From an uncultured Clostridia bacterium (GTDB lineage: Bacteria > Bacillota > Clostridia > UBA1381): 60,054 nucleotides of DNA. Positions 44,164 through 52,137 of this stretch are shown piece after piece. The DNA lies in the NCBI GenBank assembly GCA_944392335.1, contig CALXWJ010000081.1, forward strand, positions 1 to 60,054, written 5' to 3'. The position numbers and the translations under genes were made by a program. Within the stretch, counting starts at the first letter, position 1; the number at the start of each line of letters is the position of its first letter. The notes beneath the pieces were generated by a model. That model did no database searches. It was not told where the DNA came from and saw only the letters and a program-made list of their open reading frames with translations.

Positions 44164-46779
44164 TTACATTCTGTTATACAAATCGTAAATTCTATCTTCA
44201 TTCATTTTGCTTTCCACGTCACTGCCACTTACTATAACCAGTCCGCAGTCATCCCAAAAAACATTTTTACCTAAAATTTCTCCCACTGCTCTTAAAGGAA
44301 CAAATATTCTGTCATTCTTTATAAGCATTGGAGCGTCAAGTTCAACCTCACTTCCTGCAACATCAGCAGTCATGCTGTTTGGTGTAAATACCAAAGCATC
44401 ACCGTTATAATCTATATATGCCTTGTTATCTTCCCATTCAACTGTTGCTCCAAGACTCTCGCACAGGAAACGTACAGGAACATATGTATAATCATTCTCA
44501 ATAAAAGGTACAACATCTATATTATTTTCATCAATAAGTTTTCTCTCCCAATTTACATAAGATATCGGTTTCCCAATTGCCAACGCTATTGCATCATTGC
44601 TTAAAAGTCCTCTCAACTGACTTGTTACAAGTCCTATTCTATCAACATCAATCGGCTCAAAATCAGGCAAATCAGTGTATACTGATGAATCTTCATTTAA
44701 TGCAAAATCATTTTCAGCCGCATTTCTAAAGCCTATATCCTTTACTGTTTCGATACCGTCAATAATTGTACTGTAATTATACATATCCTCAACTGTTACT
44801 CCGCTTCCTGTGCTTGCAAGAGGATCTATGTCAAATTCAGACCCAACTTTATAGCTTACGTTATTTTGAAGCACATTGTATTTTGGAAGGGATGGATCAT
44901 CATCAAGAATATTTGTCATATGAGGATACTTTGCGTAAAGCTCGCTTGTATACGGAACAATGTTGTCTCCTTTTAATCCGTAAGTTCTTGTACCGTCCAG
45001 CCATGCTCCGTACCAACCCCAGCTTACTGCTCTTCCAGAAGCAGTCAGGTTAATTGAATTTTCCAAATTTGCAAAAATATTATTTTCGATTGTATTGTCT
45101 CTTCCACCGTTTATAAAGATGCCGTCTCCGCCTATATTATAAATTATATTTCCAAATGCGATACTGCCTGTCGATGAGTTATCAAAGTATATTGCCTGAA
45201 CTTTATGAGATTGTGATGTATTTGAATAGCAATCATGTATAGAATTGTACCTGAATATATTTCCTCTTGACGTCATGCCCAGGTCGGTGTATATGGCTCC
45301 CATATCCGATGCTTCCTTCAAAACGCTGTGTATCTCATTATATTCAAATATATTATCGTTTCCTCCGGGATTTACCGCCAGGTGCGACCCGTTATATATA
45401 AGATTGTTTTTGACCAGTATTCCGACGCTGTTTATATATCTTATCCCGCCCTCATAGGTTTTAACAAGCCTTCCGAAATCGTGGATATGGTTGTTGAACA
45501 CCACATTGTTTCCGGGAGTCAAGGTATTTCTGTCACCGCCGCTTATATCGATGCCTTTTTTACCCGTATCATATATATGACATCCTTCAATGGTTATGTC
45601 TGTACCCGTTGCGGTGATTCCTTCACCCGATAATTTATTTACCGACATATAGCTTATGGAAATATTTTTGCAGCCGCTTATCTGTATACCGCAGTTTCTT
45701 GTTCCGGTAACCTCAAAATCACGCATTTTTATGTTTTCGGCATTGTTAAACGATATAACGGGATTTGATGAAAAGCTCAATATCATACTGCTCTGAGGGT
45801 TGCTGTCCAATGGATATAAATACAATTTTTGGGTATTTTTATCATAAAACCACTCACCCGGAGCATCAAGCTCTTCTATCAAGTTAAATATGTAAAATCT
45901 TTGTCCAGCAGTTATAGTATAATAACTCTGATAATACGGTGTTATGGTTTTATTTTCTGTATCAATAGATGCAACCGGCATTGTCTGATCCGACCAGTCA
46001 TGCTGCCAATATCCGAAAACCCATGCCTGATCAGCATTTGCCCAATTTTTTATACGATCATCATCAACTGTAAAAACACCGGGTTCTGGTGCATCAGGTT
46101 TATTTGGATCATCACTTTCATACCACTCTGTCATATTATCTCCGGTACTGATTACCTTTCCTATTGTCATGTACTCTCCCTGATTGGGATACTGCGCCAA
46201 AGGCATTGCTTCTCCGTTATAAAATATTTCCGGAACGGGGAGCTGTCTTTGCTTGGTTACGCCGTAAAGTCTTGTATAATATGTAGCATGTCCGGTACAG
46301 TCAAGCTCGTCATAGCCTTCTATTCCCATAGCTCCCAGGTCTATTTCATACACCTTTCCCGAAACCGAAGGATCCATTCTTGATAATACGGCGGTATCGG
46401 TAACAGGCGTACAGTCCCCCAGCGTTATCTCAGCGCCGCCTATTAGCTTTGCGCTCTCACCCGGATATACGCACCATGTAACCGGGGCGTCGGCAGTTCC
46501 GCTGTCCTCATTTGTAAAATTCAAGCCGTCGGTAAGAAAATAATTTCCCCCTCTTACCATAACTGTAACTCCGTTTTCCGGATATTCCCCGTTTTGCTTC
46601 AGTTCCCTTATGGCATTTTGCGCCGCCTCAAGGGTATTGAAGGGCGCCTCAAGACTTCCGTCTCCGTTTTGCCCGGCGCTGCCCGAAACATAAAATCTTA
46701 CGGCGTCGGATTCAGCTCTTACCGCGGTAAACTGTCCCATCATGGACAATGCCAATAATGCAAGAATAAATTTTTTCAT
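44164..46779 (-). CDS. Secreted beta-helix protein with C-terminal copper-amine-oxidase-N domain
   Basis: An 871-residue secreted protein. Signal peptide MKKFILALLALSMMGQFTAV is followed by FYVSGSAGQNGDGSLEAPFN, the opening of a right-handed parallel beta-helix (about 25-690). Rungs include SVGILVKNNLIYNGSHLAVN, GNDNIFEYNEIHSVLKEASD and GDGIFINGGRDNTIENNIFAN. The layout closely matches the helix of the 1868-residue protein, including the shared LTPGN and GAIYT positions. The C-terminus (about 750-865) is a copper-amine-oxidase-N-like module (TYVPVRFLCESLGATVEWED, RIFVPLRAVGEILGKNVFWD), common as a wall-associated domain. First gene of the five-gene series, divergent from an AraC regulator. 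Lyase or hydrolase activity on plant polysaccharide is likely. Confidence 0.88.
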   Translation of the reverse strand: MKKFILALLALSMMGQFTAVRAESDAVRFYVSGSAGQNGDGSLEAPFNTLEAAQNAIRELKQNGEYPENGVTVMVRGGNYFLTDGLNFTNEDSGTADAPVTWCVYPGESAKLIGGAEITLGDCTPVTDTAVLSRMDPSVSGKVYEIDLGAMGIEGYDELDCTGHATYYTRLYGVTKQRQLPVPEIFYNGEAMPLAQYPNQGEYMTIGKVISTGDNMTEWYESDDPNKPDAPEPGVFTVDDDRIKNWANADQAWVFGYWQHDWSDQTMPVASIDTENKTITPYYQSYYTITAGQRFYIFNLIEELDAPGEWFYDKNTQKLYLYPLDSNPQSSMILSFSSNPVISFNNAENIKMRDFEVTGTRNCGIQISGCKNISISYMSVNKLSGEGITATGTDITIEGCHIYDTGKKGIDISGGDRNTLTPGNNVVFNNHIHDFGRLVKTYEGGIRYINSVGILVKNNLIYNGSHLAVNPGGNDNIFEYNEIHSVLKEASDMGAIYTDLGMTSRGNIFRYNSIHDCYSNTSQSHKVQAIYFDNSSTGSIAFGNIIYNIGGDGIFINGGRDNTIENNIFANLENSINLTASGRAVSWGWYGAWLDGTRTYGLKGDNIVPYTSELYAKYPHMTNILDDDPSLPKYNVLQNNVSYKVGSEFDIDPLASTGSGVTVEDMYNYSTIIDGIETVKDIGFRNAAENDFALNEDSSVYTDLPDFEPIDVDRIGLVTSQLRGLLSNDAIALAIGKPISYVNWERKLIDENNIDVVPFIENDYTYVPVRFLCESLGATVEWEDNKAYIDYNGDALVFTPNSMTADVAGSEVELDAPMLIKNDRIFVPLRAVGEILGKNVFWDDCGLVIVSGSDVESKMNEDRIYDLYNRM

Positions 46780-46975
46780 TAAAATATCCTCTCTTTCTGT
46801 CTATTGCTTATTTTTGTATAATAGATGATATGCGTTAATAATTTTGCTTCTTTAAATTCAGTAACAAAAAAGGCAATAAAGTTATTATTTACATGTATTC
46901 TGTATTTGTGTTAAACTGTTGACTTTAATAGGTTTTAATGATATAATTTAAATAAAAAATACAAGAGGTATAACT
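46780..46975. promoter_or_regulatory. Divergent promoter region of the secreted-protein cluster
   Basis: On the plus strand TTGACT (46919-46924), 17 bp and TATAAT (46942-46947) serve the AraC gene, with its ATG 29 bp downstream. For the minus-strand cluster only a TATTAT-like -10 near 46823 with no usable -35 is seen, consistent with an activator-dependent promoter. Confidence 0.6.
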
Positions 46976-47869
46976 ATGCAATATAAAAAGTTTTCTCTTT
47001 TTCAAAATTGCGGTTCACAATTTTTGATTGCGCACAATACCAATAATAAAGTACCGACCGTACCTCATCTTCATTCACAATTTGAAATTTACTATAATAT
47101 ATGCGGCGGTGAATATTATTTTATTGACGGGCATTTTATCAGTGTAAAACCCCATGATTTGGTTATTATTCCAAAACTTCAGATACATAAAGCACTTTTA
47201 AAAATAAATACCGAATATGAATCTTATGTTGTTAACTTTGATGAATACATAATAAATACTCTTTTGAATATGACTGTAATCGGTGAGGCATCACGGCGAA
47301 ATTATCCTTTTATAGATTTATCCCAAATAGGTAAAACACTGCCGTATAAGATTCATCTTAATATGGCCCAACACGAAAAAGCAATAAAGCTTTTTGAAGA
47401 ATGCCGTCTTGCCGAACAATCAAGCGAGCATTTGGTCACTATCATAAAGTTTATTGAAATTATGATGTTTTTTAATAACTGTTTTAAAAATGCATCTGCC
47501 GAAAAATTTGATAATTTCGTTCCCGAATCATGGGCTAATAAAGTTATGCAATTTGTTGAAGAACATCTTCCGGAATATGTATCAGTTGCCCAAATTGCAG
47601 ACGGTCTGTTCGTAAACAGAACATATCTTACCGAAACATTCAAAGAAGAAACCGGAATGACCATACATCATTATATAACTTTGCGCCGGCTTGCGGAATC
47701 GCAAAAAATGCTGTATGAGGGATTAAGCATAAAAGAAACAGCTACTAAATGCGGATTTAAAAACACATCTCATTTTACAAAGACATTCCGTCAGAATCTG
47801 GGCTTTACTCCGAGTTATTTTCAAAAAAACCGTTCGGATTCTTATCCCAGTGAATTTCGCCAACCCTAA
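46976..47869 (+). CDS. AraC-family regulator of the secreted-protein cluster
   Basis: A 297-residue regulator. The N-terminal cupin-like sensor (about 1-150) includes VPHLHSQFEIYYNICGGEYY and DLVIIPKLQIHKALLKI, close in style to the first AraC protein in the window. The C-terminal DNA-binding domain (about 190-290) has VAQIADGLFVNRTYLTETFK in the first helix-turn-helix and SIKETATKCGFKNTSHFTKT in the second, then LGFTPSYFQKNRSD. It is divergent from the five large secreted-protein genes and probably activates them in response to a sugar or oligosaccharide (inference from arrangement). AAGAGG precedes the ATG. Confidence 0.9.
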   Translation: MQYKKFSLFQNCGSQFLIAHNTNNKVPTVPHLHSQFEIYYNICGGEYYFIDGHFISVKPHDLVIIPKLQIHKALLKINTEYESYVVNFDEYIINTLLNMTVIGEASRRNYPFIDLSQIGKTLPYKIHLNMAQHEKAIKLFEECRLAEQSSEHLVTIIKFIEIMMFFNNCFKNASAEKFDNFVPESWANKVMQFVEEHLPEYVSVAQIADGLFVNRTYLTETFKEETGMTIHHYITLRRLAESQKMLYEGLSIKETATKCGFKNTSHFTKTFRQNLGFTPSYFQKNRSDSYPSEFRQP

Positions 47870-48143
47870 TCTATTGTGCATATATAATAAAAAAATCATA
47901 AAAATTACTTTATATTTATACACAGTTATTATATCATATAAATACAATTGCGTAAATATTTTAATTTTACAAACCGACAAATAGAATTATTTTATTTAAA
48001 ATATAAATATTATTGTCAAAAAAACAATTAATCACCTCTGATATTTCTTTAAAATACTGTGTAAAATGACTGTAAACTTGTATTGAATAAATAGATCATT
48101 CTTTGCTAAAACCAATTAAGCTTATATGCAAATTTTTAAATCG

Positions 48144-48302
48144 GAGCAACGCTCCTGCTTCGCTTTAAAGGAGCAGAAGATTGCGACCTGTGCAGAAAGC
48201 GTCTTCTCCTCAGGGTTTTAGTGGGAGATTATAACTCCCACTGAAATTCTGAAATTGAACCCGCCGCCGATAACGGAGGCGGACATCCGCACTTAGGCTA
48301 TA
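48144..48302 (+). repeat. Dispersed intergenic repeat copy R8 (diverged)
   Basis: The 5' part differs from other copies (GGAGCAACGCTCCTGC inverted repeat). The 3' modules are clear: AGTGGGAG (48220-48227)/CTCCCACT (48235-48242) hairpin, then CTGAAATTGAACCCGCCGCC, CGATAACGGAGGCGGACATC and CCGCACTTAGGCTATACC. The rest of the gene-free stretch 47870-48143 is AT-rich with no recognised feature. Confidence 0.5.
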
Positions 48303-48323
48303 CCGATACCATATTTTTTAAAA

Positions 48324-48360
48324 ACACATAAATGTCAAGCATATCTTAACATTTATGTGT
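48324..48360 (-). terminator. Terminator of the redox operon
   Basis: ACACATAAATGT (48324-48335) and ACATTTATGTGT (48349-48360) form a perfect 12-bp stem. Read on the minus strand it is followed by TTTTAAAAAAT. It lies 10 bp after the last gene of the yeiH-ccdA-tlpA-bcp-kinase series. Confidence 0.8.
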
Positions 48361-48369
48361 CCTTTTGAA

Positions 48370-48885
48370 TTAGCTGTTTTGTTTTAAATATTTCTTTTCA
48401 AATTCCCTGCATTCGCGTCTGCTTTTTATGACAATAACCTTTACATTGCCGGCTTTTTCCAATTTTTCATATACCTTTTTTCTTTGGTTGTTTTTAAACT
48501 CCCATGTATACTTTATGAAAGAAAGATCAAATTTTTCGGGGCAATTGCTTCCCATATCGGAACGGGTAATGCCATGGTTTTTAAAGACCCTCTTTATAAC
48601 ACGCCGTACACACAAAATTCTCGCAAGATCGAAAAATATTGCCGTATCCGCGTATGAAAGCCTCAAAGACAGCGTCCCTCCATAGTTTCCGTCAATGATC
48701 CATTTCTCCTTTTTAAGCTCGGACATAAGCTTATTATTAAACTCTTCGTTGCTGCTTTCTATCCAGCCGTCCTTCCAGAACAATTTATCAAGATGGATCA
48801 GCGGTAAATTCATTGCCTCAGACATTTTCTTCGATAATGTTGACTTTCCGCTCCCGGGACTGCCTATCACAATTATCCTTTCCAT
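48370..48885 (-). CDS. Adenylate-kinase-like P-loop protein (FlaR/topology modulation type)
   Basis: A 171-residue P-loop NTPase beginning MERIIVIGSPGSGKSTLSKK, with the Walker A loop at residues 8-16. NLPLIHLDKLFWKDGWIES and KEKWIIDGNYGGTLSLRL are the hallmark blocks of proteins annotated as DNA topology modulation protein FlaR or small adenylate-kinase-like kinases, whose true substrate is not established. The ATG at 48885 is chosen because GGAGGG lies just upstream. A 47-residue upstream extension overlaps the bcp gene region and has no homology. It is the last gene of the operon; a link to redox function is not evident. Confidence 0.8.
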   Translation of the reverse strand: MERIIVIGSPGSGKSTLSKKMSEAMNLPLIHLDKLFWKDGWIESSNEEFNNKLMSELKKEKWIIDGNYGGTLSLRLSYADTAIFFDLARILCVRRVIKRVFKNHGITRSDMGSNCPEKFDLSFIKYTWEFKNNQRKKVYEKLEKAGNVKVIVIKSRRECREFEKKYLKQNS

Positions 48886-48913
48886 ATTTCCCTCCAAAAA
48901 GCTATAATTAATA

Positions 48914-49372
48914 TCAGTCCTGTAATTGCGCCAATATCTCGGCCGCATTTGTATCGGGCTTGACCTTGGGCATGATACTTTCAATATTCCCCTTCTCATC
49001 AATGATAAAGGTCGTGCGCACAACACCCATACTGACCTTGCCGTACAGCTTCTTTTCCTGCCATACGCCGTATGCTTTTATTGCGGTAAGCTCCGGATCG
49101 GAGAGCAATATAAACGGCAGATCATATTTTTGCGCAAATTTCAGATGAGATGCAACACTGTCTTTGCTTATGCCTATGACCTCTATGCCTTTTTTCTTGA
49201 ACTCATTGTAAAGTCCGGCAAATGCACATGCCTGCCTTGTACAGCCCGGTGTATTATCCTTCGGGTAAAAATAAAGCACAACTTTCTTTCCGTGAAAATC
49301 AGACAATGAAACATTATTTCCGTCCTTATCCCGCAATGTAAAATCCGGCGCTTTTGTTCCTATCTCCGGCAT
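48914..49372 (-). CDS. bcp: Thioredoxin-dependent peroxiredoxin, Bcp/PrxQ type
   Basis: A 152-residue cytoplasmic peroxiredoxin that reduces hydrogen peroxide and organic hydroperoxides. The peroxidatic Cys44 lies in YPKDNTPGCTRQACAF. Cys49, five residues later, is the resolving Cys of the Bcp/PrxQ subgroup. VRTTFIIDEKGNI near 118-130 is the conserved C-terminal strand, with the structural Arg. GGGTGG precedes the ATG at 49372; the longer frame upstream is not needed. It lies between a TlpA-like thioredoxin and a P-loop kinase gene in an envelope-redox operon. Confidence 0.94.
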   Translation of the reverse strand: MPEIGTKAPDFTLRDKDGNNVSLSDFHGKKVVLYFYPKDNTPGCTRQACAFAGLYNEFKKKGIEVIGISKDSVASHLKFAQKYDLPFILLSDPELTAIKAYGVWQEKKLYGKVSMGVVRTTFIIDEKGNIESIMPKVKPDTNAAEILAQLQD

Positions 49373-49430
49373 ATTTACCACCCTTTCTATGTCCTTTTTC
49401 TTTGGAATAAATCCCATTATTTGTTATTAT

Positions 49431-49994
49431 TTATTCTTTTATTAAATCTATCCCTCTTTTTAAGTTTTCCGCACTCAACATTCCCACGGCATATGTTACA
49501 AGACCGCCGTCCTTATCAATGAAAAAGCTCATCGGTATCGAGGATGCGACATATGTCATTGCGGCTTCGCCCTTTGTGTCGTATAATACAGGGAAGCTAT
49601 AGCCCTCTTCCTCTATATACTCCTTTGCGGCAGACAACGACTCTCTGTCACTCGTTGTCATATTGACCATTAAAAACTGTACCTCGGGATATTGTTTATA
49701 TGCATCCTCGAAATACGGCATTTCTTCCTTGCACGGCGGACACCAGCTCGCCCAGAAATTAAGTACAATAGGTTTTCCGAAGTAATCGGAAAGCCTGACC
49801 TCATTGCCGTCGCTGTCTGTAACGGTAAAATCGGGCGCCGTACTGTATGCTTCCTCAGCTCCGTTATCATTTGTATTTTCGGTCTGATATTCGGGTGAAT
49901 AATCTTCACTCAATTTATTGTATAAAGCGACCACACCCGCAAAAATTATCACTGTTAACGCTATACCCAAAATCCATAATATATTTTTTTTCAT
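49431..49994 (-). CDS. Membrane-anchored thiol-disulfide oxidoreductase, TlpA/ResA type
   Basis: About 187 residues. One N-terminal transmembrane helix (KKNILWILGIALTVIIFAGV) anchors the protein outside the membrane. An acidic linker then leads into a TlpA/ResA-like thioredoxin domain (about 50-187) with active site WASWCPPCKEEMPYFED and the cis-Pro loop SIPMSFFIDKDG. It passes electrons from the CcdA-type membrane protein encoded just upstream to extracytoplasmic thiols. Start is uncertain between 50006 and 49994; the latter is favoured by GGAG 7 bases before it. Operon order is yeiH, ccdA, tlpA-like, bcp, kinase. Confidence 0.9.
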   Translation of the reverse strand: MKKNILWILGIALTVIIFAGVVALYNKLSEDYSPEYQTENTNDNGAEEAYSTAPDFTVTDSDGNEVRLSDYFGKPIVLNFWASWCPPCKEEMPYFEDAYKQYPEVQFLMVNMTTSDRESLSAAKEYIEEEGYSFPVLYDTKGEAAMTYVASSIPMSFFIDKDGGLVTYAVGMLSAENLKRGIDLIKE

Positions 49995-50090
49995 ACCTGT
50001 CTCCATTCCGCCGTATTTTTCGGCAACTCAAAGATCATATGGATAATATATAAGAATCCTTCATAATATATTCACGGCCATATCAACTTT

Positions 50091-50753
50091 CTATGACAAA
50101 ACGGCGAGCAGCCTTCCCAAAAGTCCTGTCATCATTGATATTCCGACCAGTATTAGAAGCAGTCCGCATACGGTATTGATCACATTATAATTGCGTTTTA
50201 TAAAATTGAAAGTGCCCTTTAGTTTATCTATCAACACTGCACTCACGACAAATGGGATCCCCAATCCCAATGAATATACAAAAAGCATCAAAATACCGGA
50301 AAAAACATGCCCCTGCTGTGACGCGAGCATAAGGGCCGATCCCAAAAACGCACCGACACAGGGCGTCCATCCTACGGAAAACACGATCCCGAACAGCATT
50401 GAAGAAAAAAATCCAAGCTCCCGGATGTTTAACGATCTGTTGATGCCTTTAAAGATATTGAATTTCAGCACTCCCAAAAAATTAAGGCCGAAAACCGTTA
50501 CGATCGCTCCGGTCACGATATTCAATGCTGTCTGATGTTCGTTTAAAAACCTGCCGAGAGTTCCGGCAAGCGCTCCCATCGCGATAAATACAATAGTGAA
50601 GCCTATCACAAATCCAAGCGCGTTTTTAAGGGTTTTTGCCGTCTTTTGTTCGCTTCCTCCGGCAAAATATGATATATACACCGGCAGCATCGGCAAAAGG
50701 CACGGCGATATAAATGTAATAATACCCTCCAAAAATGTAATAAAATATTCCAT
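50091..50753 (-). CDS. ccdA: CcdA-type thiol-disulfide transmembrane transporter
   Basis: A 220-residue, six-helix membrane protein of the CcdA/DsbD-beta family. It shuttles reducing equivalents from cytoplasmic thioredoxin to the outside. The two redox cysteines are Cys18 in FISPCLLPMLP and Cys132 in VGWTPCVGAFLGSA, each next to prolines as required. Its partner is the TlpA-like protein encoded 96 bp downstream. Without cytochrome c genes nearby, the likely role is keeping extracytoplasmic proteins or peroxide defence reduced. An ORF overlapping the 5' end in another frame (50606-50827) has no homology and is ignored. Confidence 0.93.
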   Translation of the reverse strand: MEYFITFLEGIITFISPCLLPMLPVYISYFAGGSEQKTAKTLKNALGFVIGFTIVFIAMGALAGTLGRFLNEHQTALNIVTGAIVTVFGLNFLGVLKFNIFKGINRSLNIRELGFFSSMLFGIVFSVGWTPCVGAFLGSALMLASQQGHVFSGILMLFVYSLGLGIPFVVSAVLIDKLKGTFNFIKRNYNVINTVCGLLLILVGISMMTGLLGRLLAVLS

Positions 50754-50820
50754 ACATTTCTCCTTGTATCAGCTGTTTTTGCATAAGCACGCAGCAGGCG
50801 TAAACCGGCATTTGCAGTCT

Positions 50821-51849
50821 TTACCATATATTCAGTATATGCTGCATGGCAATGCTTGCTGCTATAATTCCTATCCAGCAGCAGAATCCCATAATGATCG
50901 GCTTTGTGCCGGATTTGACCAATTTAATAATATTCGTATTCAATCCGATAGCGCACATGGCAAGGACAATGAAAAACTTACTCAAGGTTTTCAGCGGTGT
51001 AAAAATATCTGCCGGAGCGCCTAAATTTACACTTACGGTAGTAATCACCGAAGCCAATATAAAATATAAGATAAAAAACGGAAATATCTTTTTTATATCC
51101 ACCTTTTTCCCGTCTGTTTTCGCTCTTCTTGTTCTCACAAACGCGAGAACAAGAGTTATCGGAATAATGGCAAGCGTCCGTGTGAGCTTGACCGTGACTG
51201 CCTTATCAAGGGTCGCAGAGCCAAGACCGTACAATGAATCCCATGTTGACGCCGCGGCCGTCACCGATGAAGTATCATTTATCGCGGTTCCCGCGAATAT
51301 ACCGAAGGCTTCGCCGCTGTTTGTGGCAAATCCGAGCATTGCTCCGAACGCCGGGAATAATATCGCGGCAATGACGTTAAAAAAGAAAATAACAGAGATC
51401 GCCTGTGCAACCTCTTCATCATCCGCGTCAATGACAGGCGCTGTCGCCGCTATTGCAGAACCGCCGCAAATCGATGATCCGACCCCCACCAATGTGGATA
51501 CTTTTCCAGGTATATTTAAAAGCCTATGTAATACAAACGCGATTATCAGCGAGACGGAAATCGTACATAAAATGATCGGCAGCGACTGTTTTCCAGTCTG
51601 CAATATAACCGACAGATCCATCCCGAAGCCCAAAAGTATCACCGCATATTGCAATATCTTTTTCGATGTGAATGTTATTCCGTCCTGAAAGGGCGATTTA
51701 TTTTTGATCAACAGCGAAATGATCATTCCCATAATAATGGCAAATACCGGTCCGCCGATAACCGGGAACAGCTGCCCCAAAAACCAGCATGGCGCCGATA
51801 TCACAAGACATAATAAAATGCCCTTCCAGCTTTTTTTCAAAAAATCCAT
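50821..51849 (-). CDS. YeiH/UPF0324 family putative sulfate or anion exporter
   Basis: A 342-residue membrane protein with about 10 helices. The blocks LQYAVILLGFGMDLSVI, VGVGSSICGGSAIAATAPVI, FGIFAGTAINDTSSVTAAAS and KLTRTLAIIPITLVLAF are the signature of the YeiH family. Members are annotated as putative sulfate exporters and some are linked to sulfonate or thiol metabolism. The ATG at 51849 follows AAAGGA; a TTG six bases upstream is less likely. It is the first gene of the redox operon, with a strong promoter and leader hairpin. Sitting with CcdA/TlpA/Bcp suggests export of a sulfur compound such as sulfite or thiosulfate (inference). Confidence 0.85.
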   Translation of the reverse strand: MDFLKKSWKGILLCLVISAPCWFLGQLFPVIGGPVFAIIMGMIISLLIKNKSPFQDGITFTSKKILQYAVILLGFGMDLSVILQTGKQSLPIILCTISVSLIIAFVLHRLLNIPGKVSTLVGVGSSICGGSAIAATAPVIDADDEEVAQAISVIFFFNVIAAILFPAFGAMLGFATNSGEAFGIFAGTAINDTSSVTAAASTWDSLYGLGSATLDKAVTVKLTRTLAIIPITLVLAFVRTRRAKTDGKKVDIKKIFPFFILYFILASVITTVSVNLGAPADIFTPLKTLSKFFIVLAMCAIGLNTNIIKLVKSGTKPIIMGFCCWIGIIAASIAMQHILNIW

Positions 51850-51876
51850 CCGCAATATCCTTTCCGTAAAATATTT

Positions 51877-51906
51877 AGGGCAGTTTATAAATCAGCGCAC
51901 CGCCCT
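51877..51906 (-). promoter_or_regulatory. Leader hairpin of the yeiH redox operon
   Basis: On the minus-strand RNA AGGGCGGT pairs with ACTGCCCT (one G-U) around a 14-base loop. It starts about 5-6 bases after the expected transcription start and lies about 28 bases before the start codon. It could stabilise the mRNA or form part of a sensor. Confidence 0.45.
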
Positions 51907-51917
51907 TATGCTTATTT

Positions 51918-51946
51918 ATTCTAACATGTCAAGATATTCATGTCAA
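51918..51946 (-). promoter_or_regulatory. Promoter of the yeiH redox operon
   Basis: On the minus strand TTGACA (51946-51941), 17 bp and TAGAAT (51923-51918). The spacer repeats TTGACATG, so TTGACATG occurs twice 13 bp apart, a possible direct-repeat operator. Confidence 0.75.
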
Positions 51947-52017
51947 TAACTTCAGATAAAAATTCCACAAAAAAACACTTTTTTACCTCCAAGACCTTAG
52001 ACCGCAAAAAATAAAGC

Positions 52018-52043
52018 GCAGGGGATCGGATAAATTCCCCTGC
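52018..52043 (-). terminator. Terminator of the 2413-residue protein gene
   Basis: GCAGGGGA (52018-52025) pairs with TCCCCTGC (52036-52043) around a 10-base loop. On the minus strand the run GCTTTATTTTTTGCGG follows. It lies about 95 bp after the stop codon. Confidence 0.8.
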
Positions 52044-52051
52044 ACTTATTT

Positions 52052-52112
52052 AATAATGGTTTTCCCCGTCATAAAATGATGACAAGAGCAAAGCTATGCT
52101 TTGATGTTATCA
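52052..52112 (+). repeat. Partial dispersed repeat copy R9
   Basis: AATAATGGTTTTCCCCGTCA, GATGACAAGAGCAAAGC, GCTTTGATGTTATC: only the first two modules of the family remain, ending about 25 bp from the stop of the giant gene. Its left end abuts the terminator hairpin. Confidence 0.4.
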
Positions 52113-52137
52113 AATATACATCCATCTCATACGGCTT

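Noticed and set aside
44164..46779. Pectate lyase family 1 assignment for the beta-helix proteins
   Set aside because: The repeat pattern shows a right-handed helix, but the calcium-binding Asp and catalytic Arg motifs of PL1 (such as WxDH and RxPxxR) were not seen.
50606..50827. 73-residue ORF overlapping the ccdA start
   Set aside because: Largely inside ccdA in another frame, without recognisable domains; an out-of-frame shadow.
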